This document shows, piece by piece, positions 1 through 5,001 of a stretch of DNA of 10,617 nt (positions within the stretch are counted from its first letter, which is position 1; every line of letters begins with the position of its first letter). The notes under the pieces were generated by a model, which saw only the letters and a program-made list of their open reading frames with translations, did no database searches and was not told the DNA's origin. A program made the translations under genes and the position numbers. The stretch comes from JANLYQ01 sp031365725 (GTDB taxonomy: Bacteria > Actinomycetota > Actinomycetes > JACCUZ01): contig JANLYQ010000098.1 of assembly GCA_031365725.1 (NCBI GenBank), positions 1 through 10,617 of the forward strand, read 5' to 3'.

Positions 1-27
1 GCCGCGCAGCCTCGTGGGGGTCGCCAT
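1..27 (-). CDS. Possible start of pstC (phosphate ABC permease), cut by the window edge
   Basis: An ATG at 27 on the minus strand opens nine codons, reading MATPTRLRG, that run off the left edge. A purine-rich stretch (AAGGGTGAGG, minus strand) lies a few bases upstream and could be the ribosome binding site. The Pst transporter is usually encoded in the order pstS-pstC-pstA-pstB, so the gene after pstS on this strand should be the inner-membrane permease PstC. A basic, Pro/Thr-containing start fits the cytoplasmic N-terminus of actinobacterial PstC, but nine residues cannot prove identity. A GTG ten bases upstream is in another frame. The call rests almost entirely on operon order. Confidence 0.35.
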
Positions 28-110
28 CGTGGCCTCACCCTTGGGGGGGGTCACGGTGTGGGTAATCTCGGGCCCTGCACCCTCTCTCGCCTCGTTGGGT
101 CCTGCGCGTA

Positions 111-148
111 ACGGTCCGGACAGCCACCTGGGTGGCTGTCCGGACCGT
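111..148 (-). terminator. 18-bp perfect inverted repeat downstream of pstS
   Basis: The arms are acggtccggacagccacc (111-128) and ggtggctgtccggaccgt (131-148). They match perfectly over 18 bp around a two-base centre, giving in RNA about 17 pairs with a 4-nt loop. It lies 44 bp past the pstS stop. There is no clear U-tract on either strand, which is common for actinobacterial terminators. In the expected pstSCAB operon such a hairpin can end most pstS transcripts, or protect the pstS 3' end, so that binding protein outnumbers permease. I infer a partial terminator or mRNA-stabilising hairpin. Confidence 0.7.
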
Positions 149-158
149 CGACGAGCAA

Positions 159-178
159 CCGCTGTCCGCGGACAGCGG
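159..178 (-). terminator. 20-bp perfect palindrome just after the pstS stop
   Basis: The sequence ccgctgtccgcggacagcgg is its own reverse complement over all 20 bases. It starts 14 bp past the pstS stop codon and is followed 10 bp later by the longer hairpin at 111-148. As RNA it would fold into an 8-bp stem with a tight loop. The core gctgtccg also appears in the neighbouring hairpin, so the two may be related copies. The likely role is the first of two tandem hairpins that terminate or process pstS mRNA. A perfect palindrome could also be a protein binding site. Confidence 0.55.
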
Positions 179-191
179 CGGTGCTAGAGGG

Positions 192-1316
192 TCAGCTGCC
201 CTTGATCATGGCGATCGAGGCGGTGACCTGCGTGCGCAGCGCGTCGGACAGCGGAGCGGAACCGGCCGCCTTGGCGGCTGCGGCCTGACCCTCGGCGCTG
301 ACGACGTAGGTCTCGAAAGCCTTGACCAGGTCGGCGTCGCTTGCCTTGGCGTACTGCTTGCAGACGATCTGGTAGCTGATGAGGATGATCGGGTAGGCGC
401 CGTCGGCCGTGGTGTCGCGAGCGACGTCGATCGACAGGTCGCCGGCCGGGCGGCCGGCGGTCGGCTTCGACAGGTCGGCCACCTTGGCGGCGGAGTCAGC
501 GGAGAGCTCGACGTAGGTCGTGCCGACCTTGACCTTGGCCTTGCCCAGGGTGCCGATCTGGCTGGCGTCGGCGTAACCGATGGCACCGTCGCCGGCCTTG
601 ATGGCGGCCACGACGCCGGAGGTGCCCTCAGCGGCCTCTCCACCCTTGGTCGGCCAGGTGCCGCCCGCGGGGTAGGTCCACGAACCGGCCGCTGCCTTGC
701 TCAGGTAGTCGGTGAAGTTGGTCGTGGTGCCCGAGTCGTCCGAGCGGTGCACCGGGCTGATCGCGGTGCTGGGGAGCTTGGCGCTGGGGTTGTCGGCCTT
801 GATGGCGGCGTCGTCCCACTTGGTGATCTTGTTGTCGAAGATCTTGGCGATGGTGTCCGACGAGAGCTGGAGGTCGGGGACGTCCTTGAGGTTGTAGGCG
901 ACCGCGATCGGGCTGACGTAGACCGGCAGGTCGATGGCGCCGGTGCCGCCGGCGCAGCTGCTGTTCGAGGCGGTGAGCTCCTCGGCCTTCAGCGCGGAGT
1001 CGGAACCGGCGAACTGCACGCCACCGGCGAGGAACTGCTCACGGCCACCACCAGAGCCGACCGGGTCGTAGTTGACCGTGACGTCGGGGTTGGCGGACTG
1101 GAAGCCGGCCTGCCAGGACTGCATGGCGGCCTGTTGCGCGGTGGAGCCCGCGCCGTTGAGGTTGCCGCTGAGCTTGCCGCCGCCGGCGGAGCTCGAGCTG
1201 GAGGCAGAGGCTGACGACGAGGTGCCGCTCGAGCTGCTGCTGCCGCCGCACGCGGTCAGGGCCAGGCTGCCGGCGGCGACAGCACCGACGAGCATCGAGA
1301 CGCGGTTGAGCTTCAC
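192..1316 (-). CDS. pstS: PstS, phosphate-binding lipoprotein of the Pst ABC transporter
   Basis: This is the periplasmic-type phosphate receptor of the high-affinity Pst importer, here 374 aa and tethered to the outer face of the membrane as a lipoprotein. The N-terminus is a lipoprotein signal peptide: basic KLNR, a hydrophobic stretch, then lipobox LTAC with acyl-Cys23. A Ser/Gly linker covers roughly residues 24-45. Family phosphate-contact motifs are visible: GAGSTAQQ, DPVGSGGGREQF, FAGSDSAL and HRSDDSGTTTNF. Length fits actinobacterial PstS. The start is GTG at 1316, with GGAGG (1326-1330, minus strand) nine bases upstream. A PHO box and a -10 element lie further upstream, and two hairpins follow the stop. 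Phosphate starvation acting through PhoR-PhoP is the expected inducer. Long open frames on the opposite strand are high-GC shadows. Confidence 0.96.
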   Translation of the reverse strand: MKLNRVSMLVGAVAAGSLALTACGGSSSSSGTSSSASASSSSSAGGGKLSGNLNGAGSTAQQAAMQSWQAGFQSANPDVTVNYDPVGSGGGREQFLAGGVQFAGSDSALKAEELTASNSSCAGGTGAIDLPVYVSPIAVAYNLKDVPDLQLSSDTIAKIFDNKITKWDDAAIKADNPSAKLPSTAISPVHRSDDSGTTTNFTDYLSKAAAGSWTYPAGGTWPTKGGEAAEGTSGVVAAIKAGDGAIGYADASQIGTLGKAKVKVGTTYVELSADSAAKVADLSKPTAGRPAGDLSIDVARDTTADGAYPIILISYQIVCKQYAKASDADLVKAFETYVVSAEGQAAAAKAAGSAPLSDALRTQVTASIAMIKGS

Positions 1317-1347
1317 GGGGGATGTCCTCCAGGACGGGTGGCATCAG

Positions 1348-1365
1348 CCGCGACGTGTGTCGCGG
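1348..1365 (-). promoter_or_regulatory. Hairpin in the pstS 5' untranslated region
   Basis: Arms ccgcgac (1348-1354) and gtcgcgg (1359-1365) form a perfect 7-bp stem with a 4-nt loop. A second pair, tcagcc (1344-1349) and ggctga (1370-1375), flanks it and partly competes for the same bases. If transcription starts near 1396, as the -10 predicts, this structure sits in the leader RNA some 30 bases before the start codon. It may stabilise the message or affect translation. No known riboswitch was recognised. Confidence 0.4.
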
Positions 1366-1402
1366 TCTGGGCTGACGGGTGGTGATGCGTGGTGTCGGGG
1401 GG

Positions 1403-1408
1403 ACGCTA
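1403..1408 (-). promoter_or_regulatory. Candidate -10 element of pstS (TAGCGT)
   Basis: On the minus strand the hexamer TAGCGT matches the actinobacterial TANNNT consensus. The PHO box lies 31 bp upstream of it, a workable distance for an activator bound at or just above a poor -35. The sequence 17-18 bp upstream of the hexamer does not resemble TTGACA, which fits an activator-dependent promoter. The predicted start is about 1396, leaving a leader of roughly 80 bases. Confidence 0.45.
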
Positions 1409-1439
1409 AGGAGCGCAGGTGACGCGAGGGCCCGCACTC

Positions 1440-1457
1440 GGTGAACGAGAGGTGAAC
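1440..1457 (-). promoter_or_regulatory. PHO box: two exact GTTCACC direct repeats
   Basis: Read on the minus strand, GTTCACC (1457-1451), four bases TCTC, then GTTCACC (1446-1440) form two exact copies of the heptamer at an 11-bp step. This is the core direct-repeat unit described for PhoP binding in Streptomyces. The site lies 24 bp past the mshD stop and upstream of the pstS -10. The next 11-bp steps on either side do not match well, so only two strong units are visible. It predicts phosphate-starvation activation of pstS independent of glnR-mshD transcription. Confidence 0.8.
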
Positions 1458-1481
1458 AGGGGGCTCAGGTTCGGCGCGGTG

Positions 1482-2504
1482 TCACCGTGGCGCGACAGCG
1501 GAGTGACCGACGTCACGCACGAACCGGACGTCGGTCTCCCAGCGGGTGAATCCGAGCCCGGTGTAGAGGCGGATGGCTGCGGCGTTGTCCGACTCGACGT
1601 AGAGCATGGCGTCCGGCAGGCCCAGCTGACGCAGGTGCCGCAAGCCGGTCAGGGTGAGGGCCCGGCCCAGGCCCGTGCCCCGGGCGCTCGGGTGCACGCC
1701 CACGACGTACACCTCGCCGATGGGGTCGTGGCCATGACCGCGGTGGTCGTGCGGATGGTGGTGCTGTTCGGAGTCCTGGTGCGGATGGGCGTGCGCCGGG
1801 GGTGTCGGTCCGCCGTGCACCTTGGTCCAGTGAAAGCCCAGGAGGACGCCGTCGTGCTCGGCGAGGAAGAAGCCGGCGGGATCGAACCACGGTTCGCGGA
1901 CCCGCCGGTGCAGGTCGTCCAGGGTCCAGCTGCCTTGCTCGGGGTGGTCGGTGAACGCCTCGTGGTTGAGCTGCACCCACGCCGCGTCGTCACGGCCGGG
2001 CTCGAAGGTGCGCAGCGTGACGCCGGGGGGGAGCGCGGCCTCCGGCAACGGGGCGAACAGCGAGCGACGCATCTGCCAGAGCACCCGGGAGCGACGGAAG
2101 TCCAGCGCCTCGGCCAGTGCGGTCGCGCCGGCGTGCTCGCCGTGCGCCCAGAGCCGGAGCCGACCGTCCGACGTCTCGCGGAGCACCTGGTCGAGCACGG
2201 CCCGGCCGAGGCCGTCACGGCGGTGGTCTGGATGCACGACGAGCTCGGCGCTGGCTCCCTCGACCTCGTCGGTCACGTCGAGGTGGGCGTAGCCCAGGAC
2301 CCGGTCCCCGGACCACGCCAGCACGTTGCGGACGCGTTCGTCACCGCCGTAGCGCAGGTGCAGCATCACGTGCTCGGACAGCGGTCGGACGCCGTCGGTC
2401 TCGGTCGCGGACTCGACCAGGTCGGTGACCGCTCGCACCTCGTCACCGTCGAGCTGGCCCAGCACCTCGACGCGCCAGGAGGGTCGATCGGCGGGCGCGG
2501 ACAT
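1482..2504 (-). CDS. mshD: Mycothiol synthase MshD, with a His-rich loop insertion
   Basis: MshD acetylates Cys-GlcN-Ins with acetyl-CoA, the last step of mycothiol synthesis in the cytoplasm. The protein is 340 aa with two GNAT domains. Acetyl-CoA loops are visible in both: HPDHRRDGLG (91-100) in the N-terminal domain and HPSARGTGLG (271-280) in the catalytic C-terminal one, followed by YVESDN and YTGLGF. The usual stretch GFHWTKVH...GEVYVVGV is interrupted by about 30 extra residues (231-260) dense in His. The chosen ATG (2504) lies 23 bp after glnR; the frame stays open far upstream but only as an overlap of glnR. No Shine-Dalgarno is visible. A TACGCT six bases before the ATG suggests a leaderless transcript. 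Linkage to glnR and pst genes matches other actinomycetes. Confidence 0.95.
   Translation of the reverse strand: MSAPADRPSWRVEVLGQLDGDEVRAVTDLVESATETDGVRPLSEHVMLHLRYGGDERVRNVLAWSGDRVLGYAHLDVTDEVEGASAELVVHPDHRRDGLGRAVLDQVLRETSDGRLRLWAHGEHAGATALAEALDFRRSRVLWQMRRSLFAPLPEAALPPGVTLRTFEPGRDDAAWVQLNHEAFTDHPEQGSWTLDDLHRRVREPWFDPAGFFLAEHDGVLLGFHWTKVHGGPTPPAHAHPHQDSEQHHHPHDHRGHGHDPIGEVYVVGVHPSARGTGLGRALTLTGLRHLRQLGLPDAMLYVESDNAAAIRLYTGLGFTRWETDVRFVRDVGHSAVAPR
1725..1814 (-). repeat. His-rich low-complexity insert coding MshD residues 231-260
   Basis: The segment encodes ten His among 30 residues, or eleven counting His230, including HHHPHDH and HGHD, together with Gly, Pro and acidic residues. It sits between two conserved strands of the catalytic GNAT domain. 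The pattern resembles metal-chelating loops. It could instead be a tolerated, non-functional expansion in a surface loop. Confidence 0.75.
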
Positions 2505-2510
2505 CCGTGG

Positions 2511-2516
2511 AGCGTA
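2511..2516 (-). promoter_or_regulatory. Candidate leaderless -10 (TACGCT) for mshD
   Basis: On the minus strand TACGCT fits TANNNT and is followed by six bases and then the mshD ATG, so transcription could begin at the A of the start codon. The glnR-mshD gap has no Shine-Dalgarno, which supports leaderless initiation. No good -35 is visible upstream within the glnR 3' end. mshD is probably also read from the glnR promoter. Confidence 0.4.
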
Positions 2517-2527
2517 GTGCGAGCGCG

Positions 2528-3325
2528 TCAGCCGATCGACGTGCTGGCGGGCTGGCCGCTGACCGGTGCGTCGATGGTGTGGCCGCCGGTGCCGCCGGTG
2601 CCGCCGGTGCTGCCGGTGCTGCCGGTGCCGTGCGGCGGCGGCGCGACGTCCTTGGGCAGGACGAAGCGGTAGCCGACGTTGCGCACGGTGCCGATCAGCG
2701 TCTCGTGGTCCGAGCCGAGCTTGGCCCGCAGCCGGCGCACGTGCACGTCCACCGTGCGGGTGCCGCCGTAGTAGTCGTAGCCCCAGACCTCTTGCAGCAG
2801 CTGCGCGCGGCTGAAGACCCGGCCCGGGTGCTGGGCGAGGAACTTCAGCAGCTCGAACTCCTTGTAGGTCAGGTCGAGGACGCGTCCCTTGACCCGGGCG
2901 GTGTAGGTCGCCTCGTCGATGCTCACGTCGCCACGACGGATCTCGGTGAGCTCCTCGTCCGCGCCCGTGCGGCTGGCCAGGCGACCGATCGCCAGTCGGA
3001 GACGCGCCTCGACCTCGGCCGGTCCGGCGCTGTCGAGCAGCACGTCGTCGACACCCCAGTCGGCGCTGACGGCCGCGAGGCCGCCCTCGGTCGCGACCAG
3101 GATGACGGGGCAGTCGACGCCGGTGGTGCGCAGCACCCGGCACAGGGAACGGACGTGCGGCAGGTCGCTGCGACCGTCGACCAGGAGGGCGTCCGCGGGT
3201 GGCGCCTCGAGCAGCGCGGAGACCTCGGCCGGCGCTACGCGCAGCGTGTGCGAGAGCAGCCCGAGGGCGGGCAGCACCTCGGTCGAGGGCTGCAACGTGT
3301 TGGTGAGGAGAAGGAGCTGACTCAC
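2528..3325 (-). CDS. glnR: GlnR, orphan OmpR-type nitrogen regulator
   Basis: GlnR is the global activator/repressor of nitrogen genes (glnA, amtB-glnK, nirBD and others) in actinomycetes. The 265-aa protein has an atypical receiver domain, starting SQLLLLTNTLQPSTEVLP, with Asp50 in LLVDGRSDLP at the usual phospho-acceptor position. A DNA-binding winged helix follows: LTYKEFELLKFLAQHPGRVF, then SRAQLLQEVWGYDYYGGTRT and VDVHVRRLRAKLG. These segments match Streptomyces GlnR closely from memory. The start is GTG (3325) with GGAGGG (3333-3338, minus strand) seven bases upstream. The C-terminal tail beyond the winged helix is a Gly/Thr/Ser low-complexity run coded by a 9-bp tandem repeat, unlike the charged tail of Streptomyces GlnR. 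No sensor kinase is adjacent, as expected. mshD follows after 23 bp. Confidence 0.95.
   Translation of the reverse strand: MSQLLLLTNTLQPSTEVLPALGLLSHTLRVAPAEVSALLEAPPADALLVDGRSDLPHVRSLCRVLRTTGVDCPVILVATEGGLAAVSADWGVDDVLLDSAGPAEVEARLRLAIGRLASRTGADEELTEIRRGDVSIDEATYTARVKGRVLDLTYKEFELLKFLAQHPGRVFSRAQLLQEVWGYDYYGGTRTVDVHVRRLRAKLGSDHETLIGTVRNVGYRFVLPKDVAPPPHGTGSTGSTGGTGGTGGHTIDAPVSGQPASTSIG
2582..2635 (-). repeat. 9-bp tandem repeat in the 3' end of glnR
   Basis: On the plus strand three exact gccgccggt units (2582-2608) and two gctgccggt units (2609-2626) are followed by a degenerate copy. In glnR they encode GTGSTGSTGGTGGTGGH-like sequence in the tail. Unit length is a multiple of three, so copy-number change would keep the frame. 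Confidence 0.8.
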
Positions 3326-3543
3326 AAGACCACCCTCCGAGAACCGCCGTCCGTCAACGCGGACAATGTCTAGTTCACCATGATGGTGCCCGCCGGACCC
3401 CTGTTGTCCGGTCGGCGAGAACGGTCATCACGACGAAACACGCCGGACACACAGCATGCTGCCGACACACGCGGCACGCTGGTGACCCGCGCAACACGCG
3501 GGAGGACGAGCACCAGGCTGTCCAGCGGTGAGGAGGTGGTCCG
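3326..3543. promoter_or_regulatory. Divergent intergenic region between glnR and the sulfur-carrier gene
   Basis: This 218-bp gap must contain promoters for both directions. Visible elements are CACCAT-G-ATGGTG (3376-3388), the inverted pair ccggac/gtccgg (3393-3398, 3406-3411), the perfect palindrome cagcatgctg (3452-3461), and cccgcg/cgcggg around five bases (3486-3502). A weak minus-strand -10, TAGACA (3367-3372), could serve glnR. A single GTTCACC (3373-3379) adjoins it. No convincing plus-strand -10 or leader peptide was found for the gene at 3544. Confidence 0.4.
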
Positions 3544-3786
3544 GTGGCGCAGGGCACGATCCGCTACTGGGCCGCGGCGCGCGCCGCCGCGGGCACGAGC
3601 GAGGAGCCGTACGACGGCGCAACGTTGGGCGAGGTCCTCGACATGGCAGCCGTAGCGCACGGCGACGAGCTCGCTCGGGTCTTCACGGTGGCCAGCTTTC
3701 TCATCGACGGCACCCGGTCCGCTCGGGACGCCGCCCTGGCCGGGGGCGCGACCATCGAGGTCCTGCCGCCGTTCGCAGGTGGCTAG
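3544..3786 (+). CDS. MoaD/ThiS-family small sulfur-carrier protein
   Basis: The 80-residue protein has the ubiquitin-like size and ends in PPFAGG. The C-terminal Gly-Gly is the adenylation and thiocarboxylation site of MoaD/ThiS proteins, which carry sulfur to molybdopterin, thiamine or cysteine pathways. The hydrophobic run VFTVASFLIDG followed by GATIEVLPPFAGG is typical. The start is GTG, set by an excellent AGGAGGT (3531-3537) six bases upstream. A thioredoxin-like gene begins 59 bp downstream, and a rhodanese operon lies beyond, so it probably accepts sulfur in this sulfur-handling block. Whether it serves molybdopterin, cysteine or another acceptor cannot be told from sequence; no activating E1 enzyme gene is in the window. 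Confidence 0.85.
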   Translation: MAQGTIRYWAAARAAAGTSEEPYDGATLGEVLDMAAVAHGDELARVFTVASFLIDGTRSARDAALAGGATIEVLPPFAGG

Positions 3787-3845
3787 CCAGACCGGTCGTC
3801 ACCCGGCGGCGGAATCGCCGACGGGGGTCCGCGGTTGGGCCAGTC

Positions 3846-4271
3846 GTGAAGGGTCTCGTGGTCGTTGCCGTCGTGCTGGCGGCCGCGAGCCTGGCCGGGA
3901 TGTGGTTGCAGCGGTCCGGACGGCGTCTGGGTCGCGGTCGAGTGACGCTGGCCCCTGCGCGCGAACGCCTGGCCGAGTCCGATCTCGGTTCGCCTCTGGG
4001 CGACCGAGCTACCTTGGTGCAGTTCTCCTCCGCGTTCTGCCAGCCGTGCCGGGCCACCCGGCGGATCCTCGAGGACGTCAGTGGCGAGGTCGGCGGCGTG
4101 ACGCACGTCGAGATCGACGCGGAGGCTCACCTCGAGCTGGTGCGGCGTCTGGACGTGCGCCGGACCCCGACCGTGCTGGTCCTCGACGCCGCCGGCGGCA
4201 TCGTGCGTCGCGCCAGCGGCCAGCCCCGGAAGGCCGATGTCATCGCCGCACTGGGCGAGGCGATCGCATGA
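3846..4271 (+). CDS. Membrane-anchored thioredoxin-like protein (CQPC)
   Basis: The 141-aa protein has an N-terminal hydrophobic segment (about residues 3-20), probably a signal anchor that places the domain outside the membrane. A thioredoxin fold follows, with active site CQPC (Cys65, Cys68) in FSSAFCQPCRATRR and the cis-Pro loop RRTPTVLVL (Pro108). The usual Trp before the first Cys is replaced by Phe, and a typical full-length thioredoxin helix follows. It should reduce or exchange disulfides, perhaps persulfides, on a partner. In M. tuberculosis a thioredoxin gene (thiX, Rv0816c) occupies the same position beside glnR and cysA2. The GTG at 3846 is chosen because starts further upstream overlap the sulfur-carrier gene. 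The ribosome binding site is weak, so the exact start is uncertain. Confidence 0.85.
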   Translation: MKGLVVVAVVLAAASLAGMWLQRSGRRLGRGRVTLAPARERLAESDLGSPLGDRATLVQFSSAFCQPCRATRRILEDVSGEVGGVTHVEIDAEAHLELVRRLDVRRTPTVLVLDAAGGIVRRASGQPRKADVIAALGEAIA

Positions 4272-4313
4272 CGTCGATCGCGGTCACGCTGGAGACCGTG
4301 CCTTACCGTCGTC

Positions 4314-4346
4314 CCACCCTTTGGAACAACTCGTGCCGCAGGGTGG
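4314..4346. promoter_or_regulatory. 7-bp inverted repeat before the leader-peptide promoter
   Basis: ccaccct (4314-4320) and agggtgg (4340-4346) are exact reverse complements separated by 19 bases. The right arm ends seven bases before the TAGCAT -10 box, so the repeat covers the -35 region. It could be an operator, or a terminator for the upstream thioredoxin transcript. No T-tract follows. The rest of 4272-4353 shows nothing recognisable. Confidence 0.3.
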
Positions 4347-4353
4347 ACGGCCC

Positions 4354-4359
4354 TAGCAT
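4354..4359 (+). promoter_or_regulatory. -10 box TAGCAT for a leaderless transcript
   Basis: TAGCAT fits the actinobacterial TANNNT -10 consensus and is followed by exactly seven bases before the GTG of the leader peptide. This spacing places the transcription start on the first base of the GTG. No clear -35 is seen 17-18 bp upstream. Confidence 0.6.
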
Positions 4360-4366
4360 CGACCTC

Positions 4367-4441
4367 GTGAGCACCGAGCTGACACGTCGCCGCGCAGTTG
4401 ATCTGCTGCGCGTTGCGACTGCGCTCTGTCCCGCCTCCTGA
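4367..4441 (+). CDS. Cysteine leader peptide of the rhodanese operon
   Basis: A 24-codon reading frame starts at GTG 4367 and ends with TGA 4439-4441. The peptide ends RRRAVDLLRVATALCPAS, which resembles the short actinobacterial leader peptides (RR-x-VDL-x-RVA-x-ALC pattern) found before sulfur-assimilation operons. The single Cys is codon 21 (tgt, 4427-4429). There is no Shine-Dalgarno; a TAGCAT -10 lies seven bases upstream, so it is probably translated from a leaderless mRNA. The stop overlaps the left arm of a stem whose right arm contains the Shine-Dalgarno of the next gene, 41 bases downstream. The likely role is regulatory in cis: slow decoding of Cys would change access to that site. 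Mycobacterial examples described in the literature have consecutive Cys codons; this one has one Cys followed by Pro. Confidence 0.72.
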   Translation: MSTELTRRRAVDLLRVATALCPAS

Positions 4442-4475
4442 CACCAGACGACCCCCGTCCGCCTCCCGTCAGGAG
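4435..4475 (+). promoter_or_regulatory. Stem sequestering the DUF4395-gene Shine-Dalgarno (putative attenuator)
   Basis: ctcctgac (4435-4442) is the exact reverse complement of gtcaggag (4468-4475). The right arm contains AGGAG (4471-4475), which is the Shine-Dalgarno of the ATG at 4483. The left arm contains the leader-peptide TGA (4439-4441) and begins five bases after the Cys codon. A ribosome waiting at the Cys codon would cover the left arm and free the Shine-Dalgarno. A ribosome that finishes and leaves would let the stem form. The 25-base loop is pyrimidine-rich (cccccg, gcctccc). Confidence 0.6.
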
Positions 4476-4482
4476 TGCCCTC

Positions 4483-5001
4483 ATGTCCGCCCCCACTTTC
4501 GCGTCCCCAGCTGCCGTGACCCGGCGCTCGCCGTCGTCCTCCACCGCTGCGCCGTCGTTGGTCGACCCGCGCGGCCCACGCCTTGCGGCTGCTGCGACCA
4601 CCCTGGTGCTCGCCCTTGTCCTCGTGACCGGCTCCACCGTGCTGCTCGCTGCGCAGGTGGTGCTGTTCGCGCTCGGTGCCGCCGGCAGGTCGCCGTACGG
4701 CGTGCTGTTCCGGCGTCTTGTCCGGCCGCGGCTCGCACCGCCGACCGAGCTGGAGGACACCCGTCCGCTGCGCTTCGCCCAGCTCGTCGGCCTCGGCTTC
4801 GCGATCGTCGCAGGCGCCGGTCTGGCCCTTCCCACGACGATCGTCACCACGCTCGCCGTCGCCGCTGCTCTGGCAGCGGCCTTCCTGAACGCTGCCTTCG
4901 GCATCTGCCTCGGCTGCGAGGTCTATCTGTTGCTGCACCGCGGCGGCATCCGCCGCACCCCGACATCTCCCACCACCATCCGCACGGAGGTCCACGCATG
5001 A
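4483..5001 (+). CDS. DUF4395 integral membrane protein with CxxC
   Basis: The 172-aa protein belongs, by its sequence pattern, to the DUF4395 membrane family (Rv0817c-like) found beside thioredoxin and rhodanese genes in actinomycetes. After a Ser/Ala/Pro-rich N-terminus (1-30) come VDPRGPRLAAA and about four hydrophobic segments (roughly 33-50, 53-68, 100-118, 120-140). The last is followed by AFGICLGCEVYLLL with Cys142 and Cys145. This conserved CxxC at a membrane edge suggests thiol or persulfide chemistry, perhaps with the adjacent thioredoxin, but the function is not established. The start is ATG, with AGGAG (4471-4475) seven bases upstream. Its stop overlaps the next gene as ATGA, implying translational coupling with the rhodanese. 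Expression is probably controlled by the upstream leader peptide. Confidence 0.88.
   Translation: MSAPTFASPAAVTRRSPSSSTAAPSLVDPRGPRLAAAATTLVLALVLVTGSTVLLAAQVVLFALGAAGRSPYGVLFRRLVRPRLAPPTELEDTRPLRFAQLVGLGFAIVAGAGLALPTTIVTTLAVAAALAAAFLNAAFGICLGCEVYLLLHRGGIRRTPTSPTTIRTEVHA

Noticed and set aside
132..1214. Long plus-strand open frame opposite pstS
   Set aside because: Its product is Gly/Arg/Ala/Val low complexity with no domain, while the opposite strand encodes a clear PstS. It arises from high-GC codon bias.
1419..2672. 417-codon plus-strand open frame opposite mshD and the glnR end
   Set aside because: It is a mirror of mshD codon bias with no recognisable motif, and it crosses the mshD-glnR boundary and the PHO box.
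2505..3143. In-frame upstream extension of mshD to 3143
   Set aside because: It overlaps glnR on the same strand in another frame and is Arg/Pro-rich noise; the ATG at 2504 begins the family sequence.
3483..3499. GTGAC-n6-AACAC as a GlnR box
   Set aside because: Only one half resembles the GTnAC-n6-GnAAC consensus and no second pair follows; too weak to report as a binding site.
3380..3655. Possible short gene before the sulfur-carrier gene
   Set aside because: The frame runs into the carrier gene, has no ribosome binding site or -10 with proper spacing, and the peptide is Arg/Thr-rich noise.
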